A stretch of DNA of 64,000 bases from Mycobacterium vicinigordonae (GTDB lineage: Bacteria > Actinomycetota > Actinomycetes > Mycobacteriales > Mycobacteriaceae). The translations under genes and the position numbers were made by a program. Shown piece by piece: positions 17,181-25,429 of the stretch. Location of the stretch: assembly GCF_013466425.1 (NCBI RefSeq), contig NZ_CP059165.1, forward strand, positions 992,001-1,056,000, written 5' to 3'. The stretch's first letter is position 1, and each line of letters begins with the position of its first letter. The notes beneath the pieces are model-generated. The model ran no database searches. It saw only the letters and a list, made by a program, of their open reading frames with translations, and was not told where the DNA came from.

Positions 17181-18835
17181 CCGCACGAGCTGCCGACATG
17201 ACGCTCCGCAAGGTGGCGCGACTGCTCGTGCAGAAAGCCCGCAACACCTGGCGGTCGCTGACCTCCATGGGCACCGCGCTGGTGCTGCTCTTCCTGCTGG
17301 CGTTGGCCGCGATTCCGGGGGCGTTGCTGCCGCAGCGCAGCCTCAACGCCGGCAAGGTCGAGGAATACCTGCATACCCACCCGATGATCGGGCCGTGGCT
17401 CAACGAGCTGCAGGCCTTCGACGTGTTCTCCAGCTTCTGGTTCACCGCGATCTACGTGCTGCTGTTCGTGTCGCTGGTGGGTTGCCTGACTCCGCGCATA
17501 GTCGAGCACGCCCGCAGTTTGCGCGCGCAGCCGGTGGCCGCACCGCGCAACCTGGCCCGGCTGCCCAAGTACACCGAAGCCGAGGTCCACGGCACTACCC
17601 CAGACGAGCTGGCCGCCACGGTGGCCGGGCGGCTGCGTGGCTGGCGCTCCACCATCCGGCACCGCGACCACTCCGTCGAAGTCTCGGCCGAGAAGGGCTA
17701 CCTGCGCGAGTTCGGCAACTTGGTGTTCCACTTCTCGCTGCTGGGTCTGCTGGTCGCGGTCGCCGTCGGCAAGCTCTTCGGTTACGAGGGCAACGTGATC
17801 GTCATCGCCGACGGCGGCCCGGGATTCTGCTCGGCGTCGCCGGCCGCGTTTGACTCCTTCCGCGCCGGCAACACCGTCGACGGAACCTCGCTGCACCCGA
17901 TCTGTGTGCGGGTCAACAACTTTGAGGCGAACTACCTGGCGTCGGGGCAGGCCACCTCGTTCGCCGCAGACATCGCCTATCAGTCCGGCGGCGATCTGGC
18001 GGCGAACACCTGGCGGCCGTACCGCCTCGAGGTCAACCACCCGCTGCGCGTCGGCGGCGACCGTGTCTACCTCCAGGGGCACGGCTACGCGCCCACGTTC
18101 ACGGTGACTTTTCCGAACGGCCAGACCCGCAGCTCGACGGTGCAGTGGCGACCGGACAACCCGCAGACGCTCCTCTCGTCGGGAGTGGCGCGCATCGACC
18201 CGCCGGCCGGCGCCTATCCAACCGCCGCGGAGCGGCGTAGTCACCAGATCGCGATCCAGGGCCTGCTCGCGCCGACCGAGCAGCTCAACGGAACCCTGCT
18301 TTCCTCGCGGTTCCCGGCGCTCAACGACCCAGCGGTGGCCGTCGACATCTACCGAGGCGACACCGGCCTGGACACCGGGCGGCCCCAGTCGCTGTTCACC
18401 CTGGATCCACGGCTGATAGAACAGGGCCGGCTGACCAAGGAGAAACGGGTCAACCTGCGGGTCGGGGAGCAGGTCCGCATCGACCAAGGGCCCGGCGCGG
18501 GTACCACGGTCCGGTTCGACGGGGCGGTGCCGTTCGTCAACCTGCAGGTCTCGCACGATCCCGGCCAGTCCTGGGTGCTGGTGTTCGCGATCACGATGAT
18601 GGCCGGGTTGGTGGTGTCCCTGCTGGTCCGTCGTCGCCGCGTATGGGTTCGGTGTGCGCCGCAGCGCGGCACGCCGGGTACGGTCAGCATCGAACTGGGT
18701 GGCTTGGCGCGAACCGACAACTCCGGTTGGGGTGACGAGTTCGAGCGGCTAACCGAACGGTTGCTGGCCGGGTGCGACGTGGTGGCCGAGAACAAGATCG
18801 GGGAACGCGGCACCCCAAAAGTGGATGTCAAGTGA
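17177..18835 (+). CDS. resB: ResB/CcsB cytochrome c biogenesis protein
   Basis: 552 residues. Membrane helices near the N-terminus (ALVLLFLLALAAIPGALLPQ), around residues 90-110 and 180-200, then a large extracytoplasmic domain and a final helix (VLVFAITMMAGLVVSLLVR) before a cytoplasmic tail. With CcsA it forms the system II cytochrome c heme lyase. I start at ATG 17177, overlapping the ccdA stop; ATG 17198 is the alternative. The open frame extends back through ccdA, but that part is not this protein. Counterpart of Rv0528. Confidence 0.92.
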   Translation: MTARAADMTLRKVARLLVQKARNTWRSLTSMGTALVLLFLLALAAIPGALLPQRSLNAGKVEEYLHTHPMIGPWLNELQAFDVFSSFWFTAIYVLLFVSLVGCLTPRIVEHARSLRAQPVAAPRNLARLPKYTEAEVHGTTPDELAATVAGRLRGWRSTIRHRDHSVEVSAEKGYLREFGNLVFHFSLLGLLVAVAVGKLFGYEGNVIVIADGGPGFCSASPAAFDSFRAGNTVDGTSLHPICVRVNNFEANYLASGQATSFAADIAYQSGGDLAANTWRPYRLEVNHPLRVGGDRVYLQGHGYAPTFTVTFPNGQTRSSTVQWRPDNPQTLLSSGVARIDPPAGAYPTAAERRSHQIAIQGLLAPTEQLNGTLLSSRFPALNDPAVAVDIYRGDTGLDTGRPQSLFTLDPRLIEQGRLTKEKRVNLRVGEQVRIDQGPGAGTTVRFDGAVPFVNLQVSHDPGQSWVLVFAITMMAGLVVSLLVRRRRVWVRCAPQRGTPGTVSIELGGLARTDNSGWGDEFERLTERLLAGCDVVAENKIGERGTPKVDVK

Positions 18836-18848
18836 AGGTGGACCTCTG

Positions 18849-19817
18849 ATGAACACCCAGCACATCAACATCGGCCTGGCCCGATACTCCGACTGGGCGT
18901 TCACCTCGGCGGTGGTGGCGCTGGTGGTGGCACTGCTGCTGCTGGCCTGCGAGCTGGCCTTTGTGCGCACCCGCAAGCCCGAACCCGCCTACGCGGGCGC
19001 AGTGAGCAGCGACAGTGCCACTCCGGGGGTCGTGGTGGGCGCCGAGGCGCGGCCGTTCGACGAACGGGTGGGCAGCGCCGGCTTGGCGGTCCTGTACCTG
19101 GGCATCGGGCTGCTGCTGGCCTGCATCGTGCTACGCGGTTTGGCCACGATGCGGGTGCCCTGGGGCAACATGTACGAGTTCATCAATCTGACCTGCATGT
19201 CCGGTCTAATCGCCGGGGCGGTGGTGCTGCGCCGCCCGCGTTATCGACCGCTGTGGGTGTTCCTGCTGCTGCCGATTTTGATCTTGCTGACCGTCTCTGG
19301 CCGGTGGCTGTATGCCAACGCCGCGCCGGTGATGCCGGCGCTGCAGTCCTACTGGCTGCCAATCCATGTCTCCGTGGTGAGTCTGGGCTCTGGGGTATTC
19401 ATGGTCGCCGGCATCGCCAGCATCCTGTTTCTGCTGCGGACGTCGCACCTCGGGGAGCCCGATGCCGAAGGGACCCTGGCCCGGCTGGTGCACAAGCTCC
19501 CCGACGCGCAGACACTGGACCGGATCGCCTATCGAACCACCATCTTCGCCTTCCCGGTGTTCGGATTCGGGGTCATTTTCGGCGCGATCTGGGCGGAGGA
19601 GGCCTGGGGCCGCTACTGGGGCTGGGACCCCAAGGAGACCGTGTCGTTCATCGCATGGGTGGTCTACGCCGCCTACTTACATGCCAGGTCAACGGCGGGT
19701 TGGCGGGATCGCAGAGCGGCCTGGATCAACGTTGCGGGGTTCGTCGCGATGGTCTTCAATCTGTTCTTCGTTAACCTGGTCACCGTTGGCCTGCACTCGT
19801 ACGCGGGAGTGGGCTGA
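18849..19817 (+). CDS. ccsA: Cytochrome c heme lyase subunit CcsA
   Basis: 322 residues, about eight membrane helices. The Trp-rich heme-handling motif is present: WAEEAWGRYWGWDPKETVSF, followed by a C-terminal helix with VGLHSYAGVG. It transports and presents heme for covalent attachment to apocytochrome c, working with ResB. I use ATG 18849, with AAGGTGG upstream and an N-terminus (MNTQHINIGLARYSDWAF) as in Rv0529; an in-frame ATG at 18825 would overlap the end of resB. It is last of the clear cytochrome c genes. Confidence 0.94.
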   Translation: MNTQHINIGLARYSDWAFTSAVVALVVALLLLACELAFVRTRKPEPAYAGAVSSDSATPGVVVGAEARPFDERVGSAGLAVLYLGIGLLLACIVLRGLATMRVPWGNMYEFINLTCMSGLIAGAVVLRRPRYRPLWVFLLLPILILLTVSGRWLYANAAPVMPALQSYWLPIHVSVVSLGSGVFMVAGIASILFLLRTSHLGEPDAEGTLARLVHKLPDAQTLDRIAYRTTIFAFPVFGFGVIFGAIWAEEAWGRYWGWDPKETVSFIAWVVYAAYLHARSTAGWRDRRAAWINVAGFVAMVFNLFFVNLVTVGLHSYAGVG

Positions 19818-19853
19818 GCAAAACTACGGGCCGAAACAGGGGGATTGACAACA

Positions 19854-21212
19854 GTGTCAGAGCATCCGACGCCGGGCGTGGGGGCGCCGCTGGTTCATCG
19901 GGGCAGCGGAGACGCCAGCCCAGACCAGCCGACCATGCAGATACCGACCGTTCCGCACGCCGAACCACCCGCGACGCCCACCGCGGAGGCGCCAACCCGG
20001 GCGTTCGCCGGATTCCGCACCGAGCGGCGGGTGCCTGCGGCCACCGACAGTTCCGTGGGTTCCGCCAGCATGGTGCCGCCACCCCAGCCGGTCGAGGTTT
20101 CCGCCGAGCAGTCCCAGTGGGACGCCGGACCCAGCACGGGGCCGGTGTCCACGGCCACGCGGGTGGATCCGACCGCCTACGGTGCGTACTACCCGGGACC
20201 GGCTGACGAGGCCGCCCAGCAGCCACCGGAACGGCCGCAGTTCCGTCCGGAGCCGTTGCCGCAGACGCCGTACCCGGAGCTGTCCAGCACGGTTCTGCTG
20301 CGGCCGGTTAAGCCGCCACCGTCGGAGGGCTGGCGCCGCGCTTTGTACGTCTTGTCGGGGCAGCTGATCAACCTGGGCGAGAGTCCGCGCGCGACGCGGC
20401 ATAACAACCTGGTCGCACAGATCAATCGGCCGCTGCGCGGCAGCTACCGGATCGCGGTCCTTTCGCTGAAGGGCGGTGTCGGCAAGACCACCATTACCGC
20501 GACGCTGGGATCGATGTTCGCGTCGGTTCGCGGTGATCGGGTGGTCGCGGTGGACGCGAACCCTGACCGCGGGACGCTGAGTCAGAAGATTCCGCTCGAG
20601 ACTCCGGCGACCGTGCGCCACCTGCTGCGCGACGCCGACAAGATCGCGCGTTACAGCGATGTCCGCGGCTATACCTCGCAGAACGAGAGCGGGCTGGAAG
20701 TGGTGTCCTCGGAAAGCGATCCGACGGTGTCGGAGCCGTTCAGCGGCGACGACTACACGCGCACCCTGGAGATTCTGGACCGCTTCTACGGCCTGGTGCT
20801 CACCGACTGCGGTACCGGACTGCTGCATTCGACCATGGCTGCGGTGCTGGACAAGGCAGACGTACTGATCGTGGTCGCCTCGGGATCCATCGACGGCGCC
20901 CGCAGCGCTTCGGCGACGCTGGACTGGCTAGACGCGCATGGGCATGAAGACCTGGTGCGCAACTCGATCGCGGTCATCAACGGGATCCGGTCGCGCTCCG
21001 GCAAGGTGGACATGCAGAAGGTCGTGGACCATTTCGCCCGGCGTTGCCGAGCGGTGCGAGTGGTGCCGTTTGATCCTCATTTGGAAGAGGGCGCCGAGAT
21101 CAGCCTCGATCGGTTGAAGCGGGATACCCGCGAAGCGCTCGCCGAACTGGCGGCGGCGGTGGCGGACGGTTTCCCGGGCGACGTGCGGCGCTCGAACCCT
21201 AACTTCGTTTAA
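19854..21212 (+). CDS. ParA/MinD-like P-loop ATPase with Pro-rich N-terminus (Rv0530-like)
   Basis: 452 residues. Residues 1-~160 are low-complexity, Pro/Ala-rich; then a deviant Walker A motif LSLKGGVGKTTITATLGSMF near residue 205, Asp of the ParA switch in VVAVDANPDRGTLSQ, and LVLTDCGTGLLHS (Walker B region). Proteins of this build in mycobacteria are MinD-like ATPases, some linked to ESX secretion. I choose GTG 19854, ten bases after AGGGGG; the in-frame TTG 19845 is only one base from it. The gene ends AAC TTC GTT TAA, and this terminal sequence is copied in the tandem repeats that follow. Confidence 0.86.
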   Translation: MSEHPTPGVGAPLVHRGSGDASPDQPTMQIPTVPHAEPPATPTAEAPTRAFAGFRTERRVPAATDSSVGSASMVPPPQPVEVSAEQSQWDAGPSTGPVSTATRVDPTAYGAYYPGPADEAAQQPPERPQFRPEPLPQTPYPELSSTVLLRPVKPPPSEGWRRALYVLSGQLINLGESPRATRHNNLVAQINRPLRGSYRIAVLSLKGGVGKTTITATLGSMFASVRGDRVVAVDANPDRGTLSQKIPLETPATVRHLLRDADKIARYSDVRGYTSQNESGLEVVSSESDPTVSEPFSGDDYTRTLEILDRFYGLVLTDCGTGLLHSTMAAVLDKADVLIVVASGSIDGARSASATLDWLDAHGHEDLVRNSIAVINGIRSRSGKVDMQKVVDHFARRCRAVRVVPFDPHLEEGAEISLDRLKRDTREALAELAAAVADGFPGDVRRSNPNFV

Positions 21213-21313
21213 CGGGCCTCAACTTCGTCTAACGGGGCCAACTTCGTCTAACGGGGCCAACTTCGTCTAACGGGGCCAACTTCGTCTAACGGGGCCAACT
21301 GCGTCTAACGGGG
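21201..21313 (+). repeat. Tandem 19-bp repeats between convergent genes
   Basis: Six consecutive copies or near copies of AACTTCGTCTAACGGGGCC: 21201-21219 (with changes, one extra base after it), 21221-21239, 21240-21258, 21259-21277, 21278-21296, and a partial, mutated copy 21297-21313. The first copy contains the last codons and stop of the ParA-like gene; the last contains the last codons and stop of the 51-residue gene on the other strand. The four central copies are identical, which points to recent slippage or selection. Confidence 0.93.
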
Positions 21314-21460
21314 TTTGTTGTCGCCCAATCGGCGCAGAAACTCCGGGTCGTCGTCGGGTCCGATGACGCGAGTCTTCGGCCGACTGGACTGAGCCCGCGC
21401 CGCGCGCAAGCCGAGAAAGATCAGCGTCCCCACAATCAGGACGACGAGCAGGAAAAGCAC
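21305..21460 (-). CDS. Small single-pass membrane protein, 51 residues
   Basis: A 51-residue reading frame from GTG 21460, with GAGGAGG placed six bases upstream. The N-terminal half is one membrane helix (LFLLVVLIVGTLIFLGL); the tail is basic, then ends RVIGPDDDPEFLRRLGDNKP. The GPDDDPEFLRRL tail looks like a conserved short motif in small mycobacterial proteins, and I recall a small gene (Rv0530A) at this place in M. tuberculosis. Its stop lies inside the last 19-bp repeat. Function unknown. Confidence 0.78.
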   Translation of the reverse strand: MLFLLVVLIVGTLIFLGLRAARAQSSRPKTRVIGPDDDPEFLRRLGDNKPR

Positions 21461-21505
21461 TCGACACCTCCTCGATCGAATATACCCGCGTCGTAGGCTC
21501 GGGTT

Positions 21506-21835
21506 GTGTCAGAAGCGCCCAACGACAAGCCCACCGACGCCGCCGTAGCCGTCGTCATCTACGCGATGGCCAGGTTGGCGTTGGCGGCTGCGGTCAGCGG
21601 CGCGATCTACGGCGTGGCCCGGTTGATCGGAGTGGCCGACTTCCCATTCACCCTCGCCCTGCTGCTCGGTCTAATTGTCGCGATGCCGCTGGGCATGTGG
21701 GTGTTCGGACCGTTGCGACGACGCGCCACCGCCGCTCTCGAGGTCACCGGAGAGCGCCGTCGCAAGGAACGCGACCAGCTGCGGGCCCGATTGCGTGGCG
21801 ACGCGGTCGCCGAGCCTGGTTCCGACGAGGCGTGA
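21506..21835 (+). CDS. DUF4229-type membrane protein (Rv0531-like)
   Basis: 109 residues, two membrane helices (about 17-38 and 48-67) and a basic, helical cytoplasmic tail rich in Arg and Lys (RRRKERDQLRARLRGD), typical of the small DUF4229 group. Starts at GTG 21506. The stop is one base from the fabH stop on the other strand. In M. tuberculosis the PE_PGRS6 gene (Rv0532) occupies this junction; here there is no room for it. Confidence 0.82.
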   Translation: MSEAPNDKPTDAAVAVVIYAMARLALAAAVSGAIYGVARLIGVADFPFTLALLLGLIVAMPLGMWVFGPLRRRATAALEVTGERRRKERDQLRARLRGDAVAEPGSDEA

Positions 21836-21836
21836 C

Positions 21837-22844
21837 TCAGTTCGCGGGCATCCGCACGACCTGCGCGGCATAGCTCAGACCCGCGCCGTAGCCGATCAGC
21901 AGGGCTAGGTCACCGGGCCGGGACGCGCCGGTCGCCAGCAGCTCGTGCATCGCCAACGGTATCGACGCCGCCGAGGTGTTTCCGGTGTGCTCGATGTCGT
22001 TGGCCACGATCGTGTCAGGGCGCAGTTGCAGGTTCTTGGCCAGCAGCTCGTTGATCCTGCTGTTGGCCTGGTGCGGAATGAATACGTCGATCTCGTCTGG
22101 GCGTACTCCGGCGGCGTCCATGGCCTCCCGGCCGACCTTGCCCATCTCAAACGCCGCCCAACGGAACACGGCGGTACCTTCCATCCGCAGGAACGGGCGC
22201 GGGCCGGTCGGATTCAAGGTGTAGTCGATCCAGTTGATGTCCTGGCGGATGGCATTGGCCTGTTCGCCGTCGCTGCCCCAGACGGTCGGACCGATGCCCT
22301 GTTCGGGTGTCTCACCGATCACCACGGCGGCGGCGCCGTCGGCGAAGATGAAGCAGTTGCTGCGATCTGACATGTCCACCGTGGGGGACAGTTTCTCGGT
22401 GCCGATCACGAGCATCTTCCGTGCGCTGCCGCCGCGCAACATATCGGCGCCGACGCCCAGCGCGTAGCCGAAGCCTGCGCACCCGACCGAGAGGTCGAAG
22501 CCCGGCACTCCCTTGGCGCCCAGTGCCGTGGCGACGGCGGGTGCGGCGGCCGGGGTCTGCAGGAAGTGGGTGTTGGTGGCCAGGATGATGCCGTCGATCT
22601 CGGTAGCGTCAAGCGCGGCCCTGGTGAGCGCCTCTCGGCTCGCCTCGATCGCCATGGATGTTGCGGTCTCGTCGTGAGCGGCGAAGCGTCGTGTCTTGAT
22701 TCCGGTCCTGGAGAAGATCCACTCATCGGAGGAGTCGATGTTCTCGCAGATCTCTTCGTTGGTCACTACACGCGCGGGGCGGTAGGCCCCGACGCTGAGC
22801 AAACCGATTCTGGTGGGGCCGCTGGTCGAGACAATCTTTGACAT
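21837..22844 (-). CDS. fabH: Beta-ketoacyl-ACP synthase III
   Basis: 335 residues, thiolase fold. Catalytic triad visible: C122 in [14 protein letters not shown]258 in [10 protein letters not shown]289 in [14 protein letters not shown]. In mycobacteria FabH condenses long-chain acyl-CoA from FAS-I with malonyl-AcpM and so links FAS-I to the FAS-II mycolate pathway. Starts at ATG 22844. The neighbouring genes are not fatty acid genes, as for Rv0533c. Sequence gives no sign of regulation. Confidence 0.96.
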   Translation of the reverse strand: MSKIVSTSGPTRIGLLSVGAYRPARVVTNEEICENIDSSDEWIFSRTGIKTRRFAAHDETATSMAIEASREALTRAALDATEIDGIILATNTHFLQTPAAAPAVATALGAKGVPGFDLSVGCAGFGYALGVGADMLRGGSARKMLVIGTEKLSPTVDMSDRSNCFIFADGAAAVVIGETPEQGIGPTVWGSDGEQANAIRQDINWIDYTLNPTGPRPFLRMEGTAVFRWAAFEMGKVGREAMDAAGVRPDEIDVFIPHQANSRINELLAKNLQLRPDTIVANDIEHTGNTSAASIPLAMHELLATGASRPGDLALLIGYGAGLSYAAQVVRMPAN

Positions 22845-22927
22845 GCTCGTCCTTCCGCGTCATCTCGGACCCCCCAAGTTTGATCGACTCTAGGCGGGGC
22901 GGTGGCGAGCTCGCGCAGTCGGGTCGC

Positions 22928-23716
22928 CTACCGCAGCTTGGACAGGCAAAGGACGATCGGCGGCGAATACGCCGTCGTGCGGACCCATTGCCCGCTGCAG
23001 TTGGAGGGGTCGGAGGTGCGCTTGGTGACTCGGTCGGTGGCAGAACTTGATCCGCAGGTGGCGGTCGACACCGTTACGTCGGACGTGCCATCGCGGCGGC
23101 GGGCGCCCGTCACTCGCCTGATGCAGTCGCCGACCTGGGCGTTCTTGATCGCCTTGTCGGTCGAACCCGGCGTGCCGATCGGGGATGGCGATGTCGTGAC
23201 GCGGGTGGGTGACGCGGATCGGTGGGAGGCCGCTCCCAGGCTGGCCATGACGACCAGGAAGAAGACGAGCCCGATGACCGTCAGCGATGTTGCCACGTAG
23301 CCGATCACCAGGCCCGCTATTGCCAGCCCGCGGCCCTCCTCCCCGGTGCGCTTGATCTGCGAGAGCGAGATGTGCCCGAAGATGATGCCCAGCGGAGCCA
23401 GGACGAACGACGTCACCAGTGCCACGATCGCCATCGAGTTGGTCGGCCGACCAACTCGGTATGGCGGGTAGAGACCCGCGGAAGGAATCGGCGGGGGATA
23501 GGCCGCGGGTGACGGGTTTGGCGGCGAGTGCTGGTCGAAGGAGCCGGCCGGCACCCAGGCAGCTTGAGTGGGTTCGGCAGCGCCGGTCGGAATCTGTTCG
23601 GTGGGTGGCTGCGTCGAGGCTGCGGTGGCGGCCATCGTTGTGTCGTCGTCGGGACACCCCGGCGGCGTGCTCGCGCCCCAGGGATTTGCCGTCTGGTCAG
23701 TGCGTCCGTCGTTCAT
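22928..23716 (-). CDS. DUF4190-type membrane protein with exposed C-terminal domain
   Basis: 262 residues. A Pro/Thr-rich cytoplasmic N-terminus (to ~residue 88) leads into two membrane helices flanking GIIFGHISLSQIKRTGEEGRG, the DUF4190 hallmark. The C-terminal ~90 residues, outside the membrane, hold four Cys (DCIRRV, ATCGSS, SNCSGQ, VLCLSK), suggesting two disulfides in a small domain. ATG 23716 is preceded by GACGGGGG at good distance. It begins ten bases after the menA stop on the same strand, so the two may be cotranscribed. I do not remember a gene between Rv0533c and Rv0534c, so this may be an accessory gene. Function unknown. Confidence 0.82.
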   Translation of the reverse strand: MNDGRTDQTANPWGASTPPGCPDDDTTMAATAASTQPPTEQIPTGAAEPTQAAWVPAGSFDQHSPPNPSPAAYPPPIPSAGLYPPYRVGRPTNSMAIVALVTSFVLAPLGIIFGHISLSQIKRTGEEGRGLAIAGLVIGYVATSLTVIGLVFFLVVMASLGAASHRSASPTRVTTSPSPIGTPGSTDKAIKNAQVGDCIRRVTGARRRDGTSDVTVSTATCGSSSATDRVTKRTSDPSNCSGQWVRTTAYSPPIVLCLSKLR

Positions 23717-23726
23717 CCAACCCCCG

Positions 23727-24611
23727 TCACTTGGCAACATTTCCAGCCCAGGCCAGCGCGGCTGCTACCGCGACGGCCCACACCACCATGGTCAGCCCGG
23801 TGTCGCGCAGCACCGGAATCAACTCCGGTCCACTGCGCCCAGATCGCACCGGTCGGTCGGCGCGCAGCGCCAGCGGCGTGGCCACCAGACCTGCCCCACA
23901 CCACGGCGTCGCGATCATCAGGACCAGTGTCAGCAGGCCAGTGGTGGCCAACAGCGCGTGGTAGAGCACCCGGGTCCGGCGGTCGCCCAGCCGAACCGCC
24001 AGCGTGATCTTGCCCGACACCGTGTCGGTGGGGATGTCGCGCAGGTTGTTGGCGACCAGCACCGACGACGACAGCGCCCCGATAGCCACGGCCAGCACCA
24101 CGCCGACCCAGTCGATCCGCAACGCCTGAACATACTGCGTGCCCAATACGGCGGTCAGACCGAAGAACACGAATACCGCCGCTTCGCCGTATCCGGAGTA
24201 GCCGTAGGGCTTGGAGCCGCCGGTGTAGAGCCAGGCCCCGAGCACACAGGCGATGCCGACCCCAATCAGCCACGGCCCGCTGACCAGCGCCAGTACCAGC
24301 CCGGACACGCAGCCGACGAAGAGGCTCACGAGCGCCGCGGTGAGCACTGCCCGCGGCGTGGCCGCCCGCGACCCCACCAGGCGCATCGGGCCGGCCCGCT
24401 CGTCGTCGGTACCGCGGATGCCGTCGGAGTAGTCGTTGGCGTAGTTGACGCCGACGATGAACGGGAGCGCGACACCGAGCGCCAACAACGCCTTCCACCA
24501 CACCGCGGCGTGCAGCCAGGCCGCGGCCCCGGTGCCGGCGATGACGGGCGCCACCGCGTTCGGCAGGGTCCGCGGGCGAGCACCGGACACCCACTGCGCA
24601 AAACTGGCCAC
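23727..24611 (-). CDS. menA: 1,4-dihydroxy-2-naphthoate polyprenyltransferase
   Basis: 294 residues, about eight membrane helices, UbiA superfamily. The two Asp-rich motifs that bind prenyl diphosphate and magnesium are [14 protein letters not shown] and NNLRDIPTD. It joins the polyprenyl chain to DHNA and makes demethylmenaquinone at the membrane. I use GTG 24611, giving the N-terminus [18 protein letters not shown] seen in Rv0534c. Divergent from the MTA phosphorylase gene, whose start is 16 bases away, so both promoters must overlap the neighbouring coding starts. Confidence 0.95.
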   Translation of the reverse strand: MASFAQWVSGARPRTLPNAVAPVIAGTGAAAWLHAAVWWKALLALGVALPFIVGVNYANDYSDGIRGTDDERAGPMRLVGSRAATPRAVLTAALVSLFVGCVSGLVLALVSGPWLIGVGIACVLGAWLYTGGSKPYGYSGYGEAAVFVFFGLTAVLGTQYVQALRIDWVGVVLAVAIGALSSSVLVANNLRDIPTDTVSGKITLAVRLGDRRTRVLYHALLATTGLLTLVLMIATPWCGAGLVATPLALRADRPVRSGRSGPELIPVLRDTGLTMVVWAVAVAAALAWAGNVAK

Positions 24612-24627
24612 CAGGGCATCCTGCCCT

Positions 24628-25422
24628 ATGCACCACAATGGGCGGATGCTCGGAGTGATCGGCGGCAGTGGCTTCTACACATTTTTCGACTCGGACACCC
24701 GGACCGTTATCCCGGACACCCCGTACGGCCAGCCCAGCGCGCCCATCACGATCGGCGCAATCGGTGAGCACGAAGTCGCCTTCCTGCCCCGGCATGGCGC
24801 AAACCACGAGTACACGGCGCACACCGTGCCGTATCGGGCCAATATGTGGGCGCTGCGCATGGTGGGCGTCCGACGGGTGTTGGCGCCGTGCGCGGTCGGC
24901 AGTCTGGACCCCGAGGTCGGTCCCGGTTCGGTGGTGGTGCCGGATCAGTTGGTCGACCGGACCAGCGGCCGTGCAGACACCTACTTCGATGTCGGCGGGG
25001 TGCACACCAGCTTTGCCGACCCGTACTGCCCGACGCTACGCGCCGCCGTCACCGGTCTGCCCGACGTGCGGGACGGTGGGACCATGGTGGTCATTCAGGG
25101 TCCCCGATTCTCCACCCGCGCGGAGAGCCAATGGTTCGCCGCCGCCGGGTTCAGCTTGATCAACATGACCGGCTACCCGGAGGCCATACTCGCCCGAGAG
25201 CTTGAATTATGTTATGCCGCAATTGCTTTGGTAACCGACGTGGACGCCGGAGTTGCGGTCGGCGAGGGAGTCAAGGGTGTCGAGGTGTTCGCCCAGTTCG
25301 GGAAGCACATCGACAAGCTCAAGCAACTGGTGCGCACCGCGCTCGGACAGGTGGCCACCGAGCGCACCTGCTCGCACTGCCTGCAACATGCCGGAGTGGC
25401 GTTGCCGTTCGAACTGCCCTGA
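24628..25422 (+). CDS. S-methyl-5'-thioadenosine phosphorylase (Rv0535-like)
   Basis: 264 residues, PNP/MTAP family. Motifs: phosphate loop GVIGGSGFY at the start, [22 protein letters not shown], and the purine/ribose site [17 protein letters not shown] then LVTDVDAG. It splits methylthioadenosine to adenine and methylthioribose-1-phosphate (purine and methionine salvage). ATG 24628 gives the same length as I recall for Rv0535; ATG 24646 is a second possibility. Convergent with the membrane-protein gene downstream (8 bases between stops). The galE3 gene that I expect next (Rv0536) is absent. Confidence 0.92.
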   Translation: MHHNGRMLGVIGGSGFYTFFDSDTRTVIPDTPYGQPSAPITIGAIGEHEVAFLPRHGANHEYTAHTVPYRANMWALRMVGVRRVLAPCAVGSLDPEVGPGSVVVPDQLVDRTSGRADTYFDVGGVHTSFADPYCPTLRAAVTGLPDVRDGGTMVVIQGPRFSTRAESQWFAAAGFSLINMTGYPEAILARELELCYAAIALVTDVDAGVAVGEGVKGVEVFAQFGKHIDKLKQLVRTALGQVATERTCSHCLQHAGVALPFELP

Positions 25423-25429
25423 GCTTGGT

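Noticed and set aside
16961..18556. 531-codon open frame on the minus strand opposite ccdA/resB
   Set aside because: Composition is that of a high-GC shadow frame (His/Arg/Gln-rich), no domain, and it lies fully opposite well-supported genes.
23568..25005. Long open frames overlapping menA and the MTA phosphorylase (23568-24767 plus; 23713-25005 minus)
   Set aside because: Arg/His/Gln-rich shadow translations; both real genes have family motifs in their own frames.
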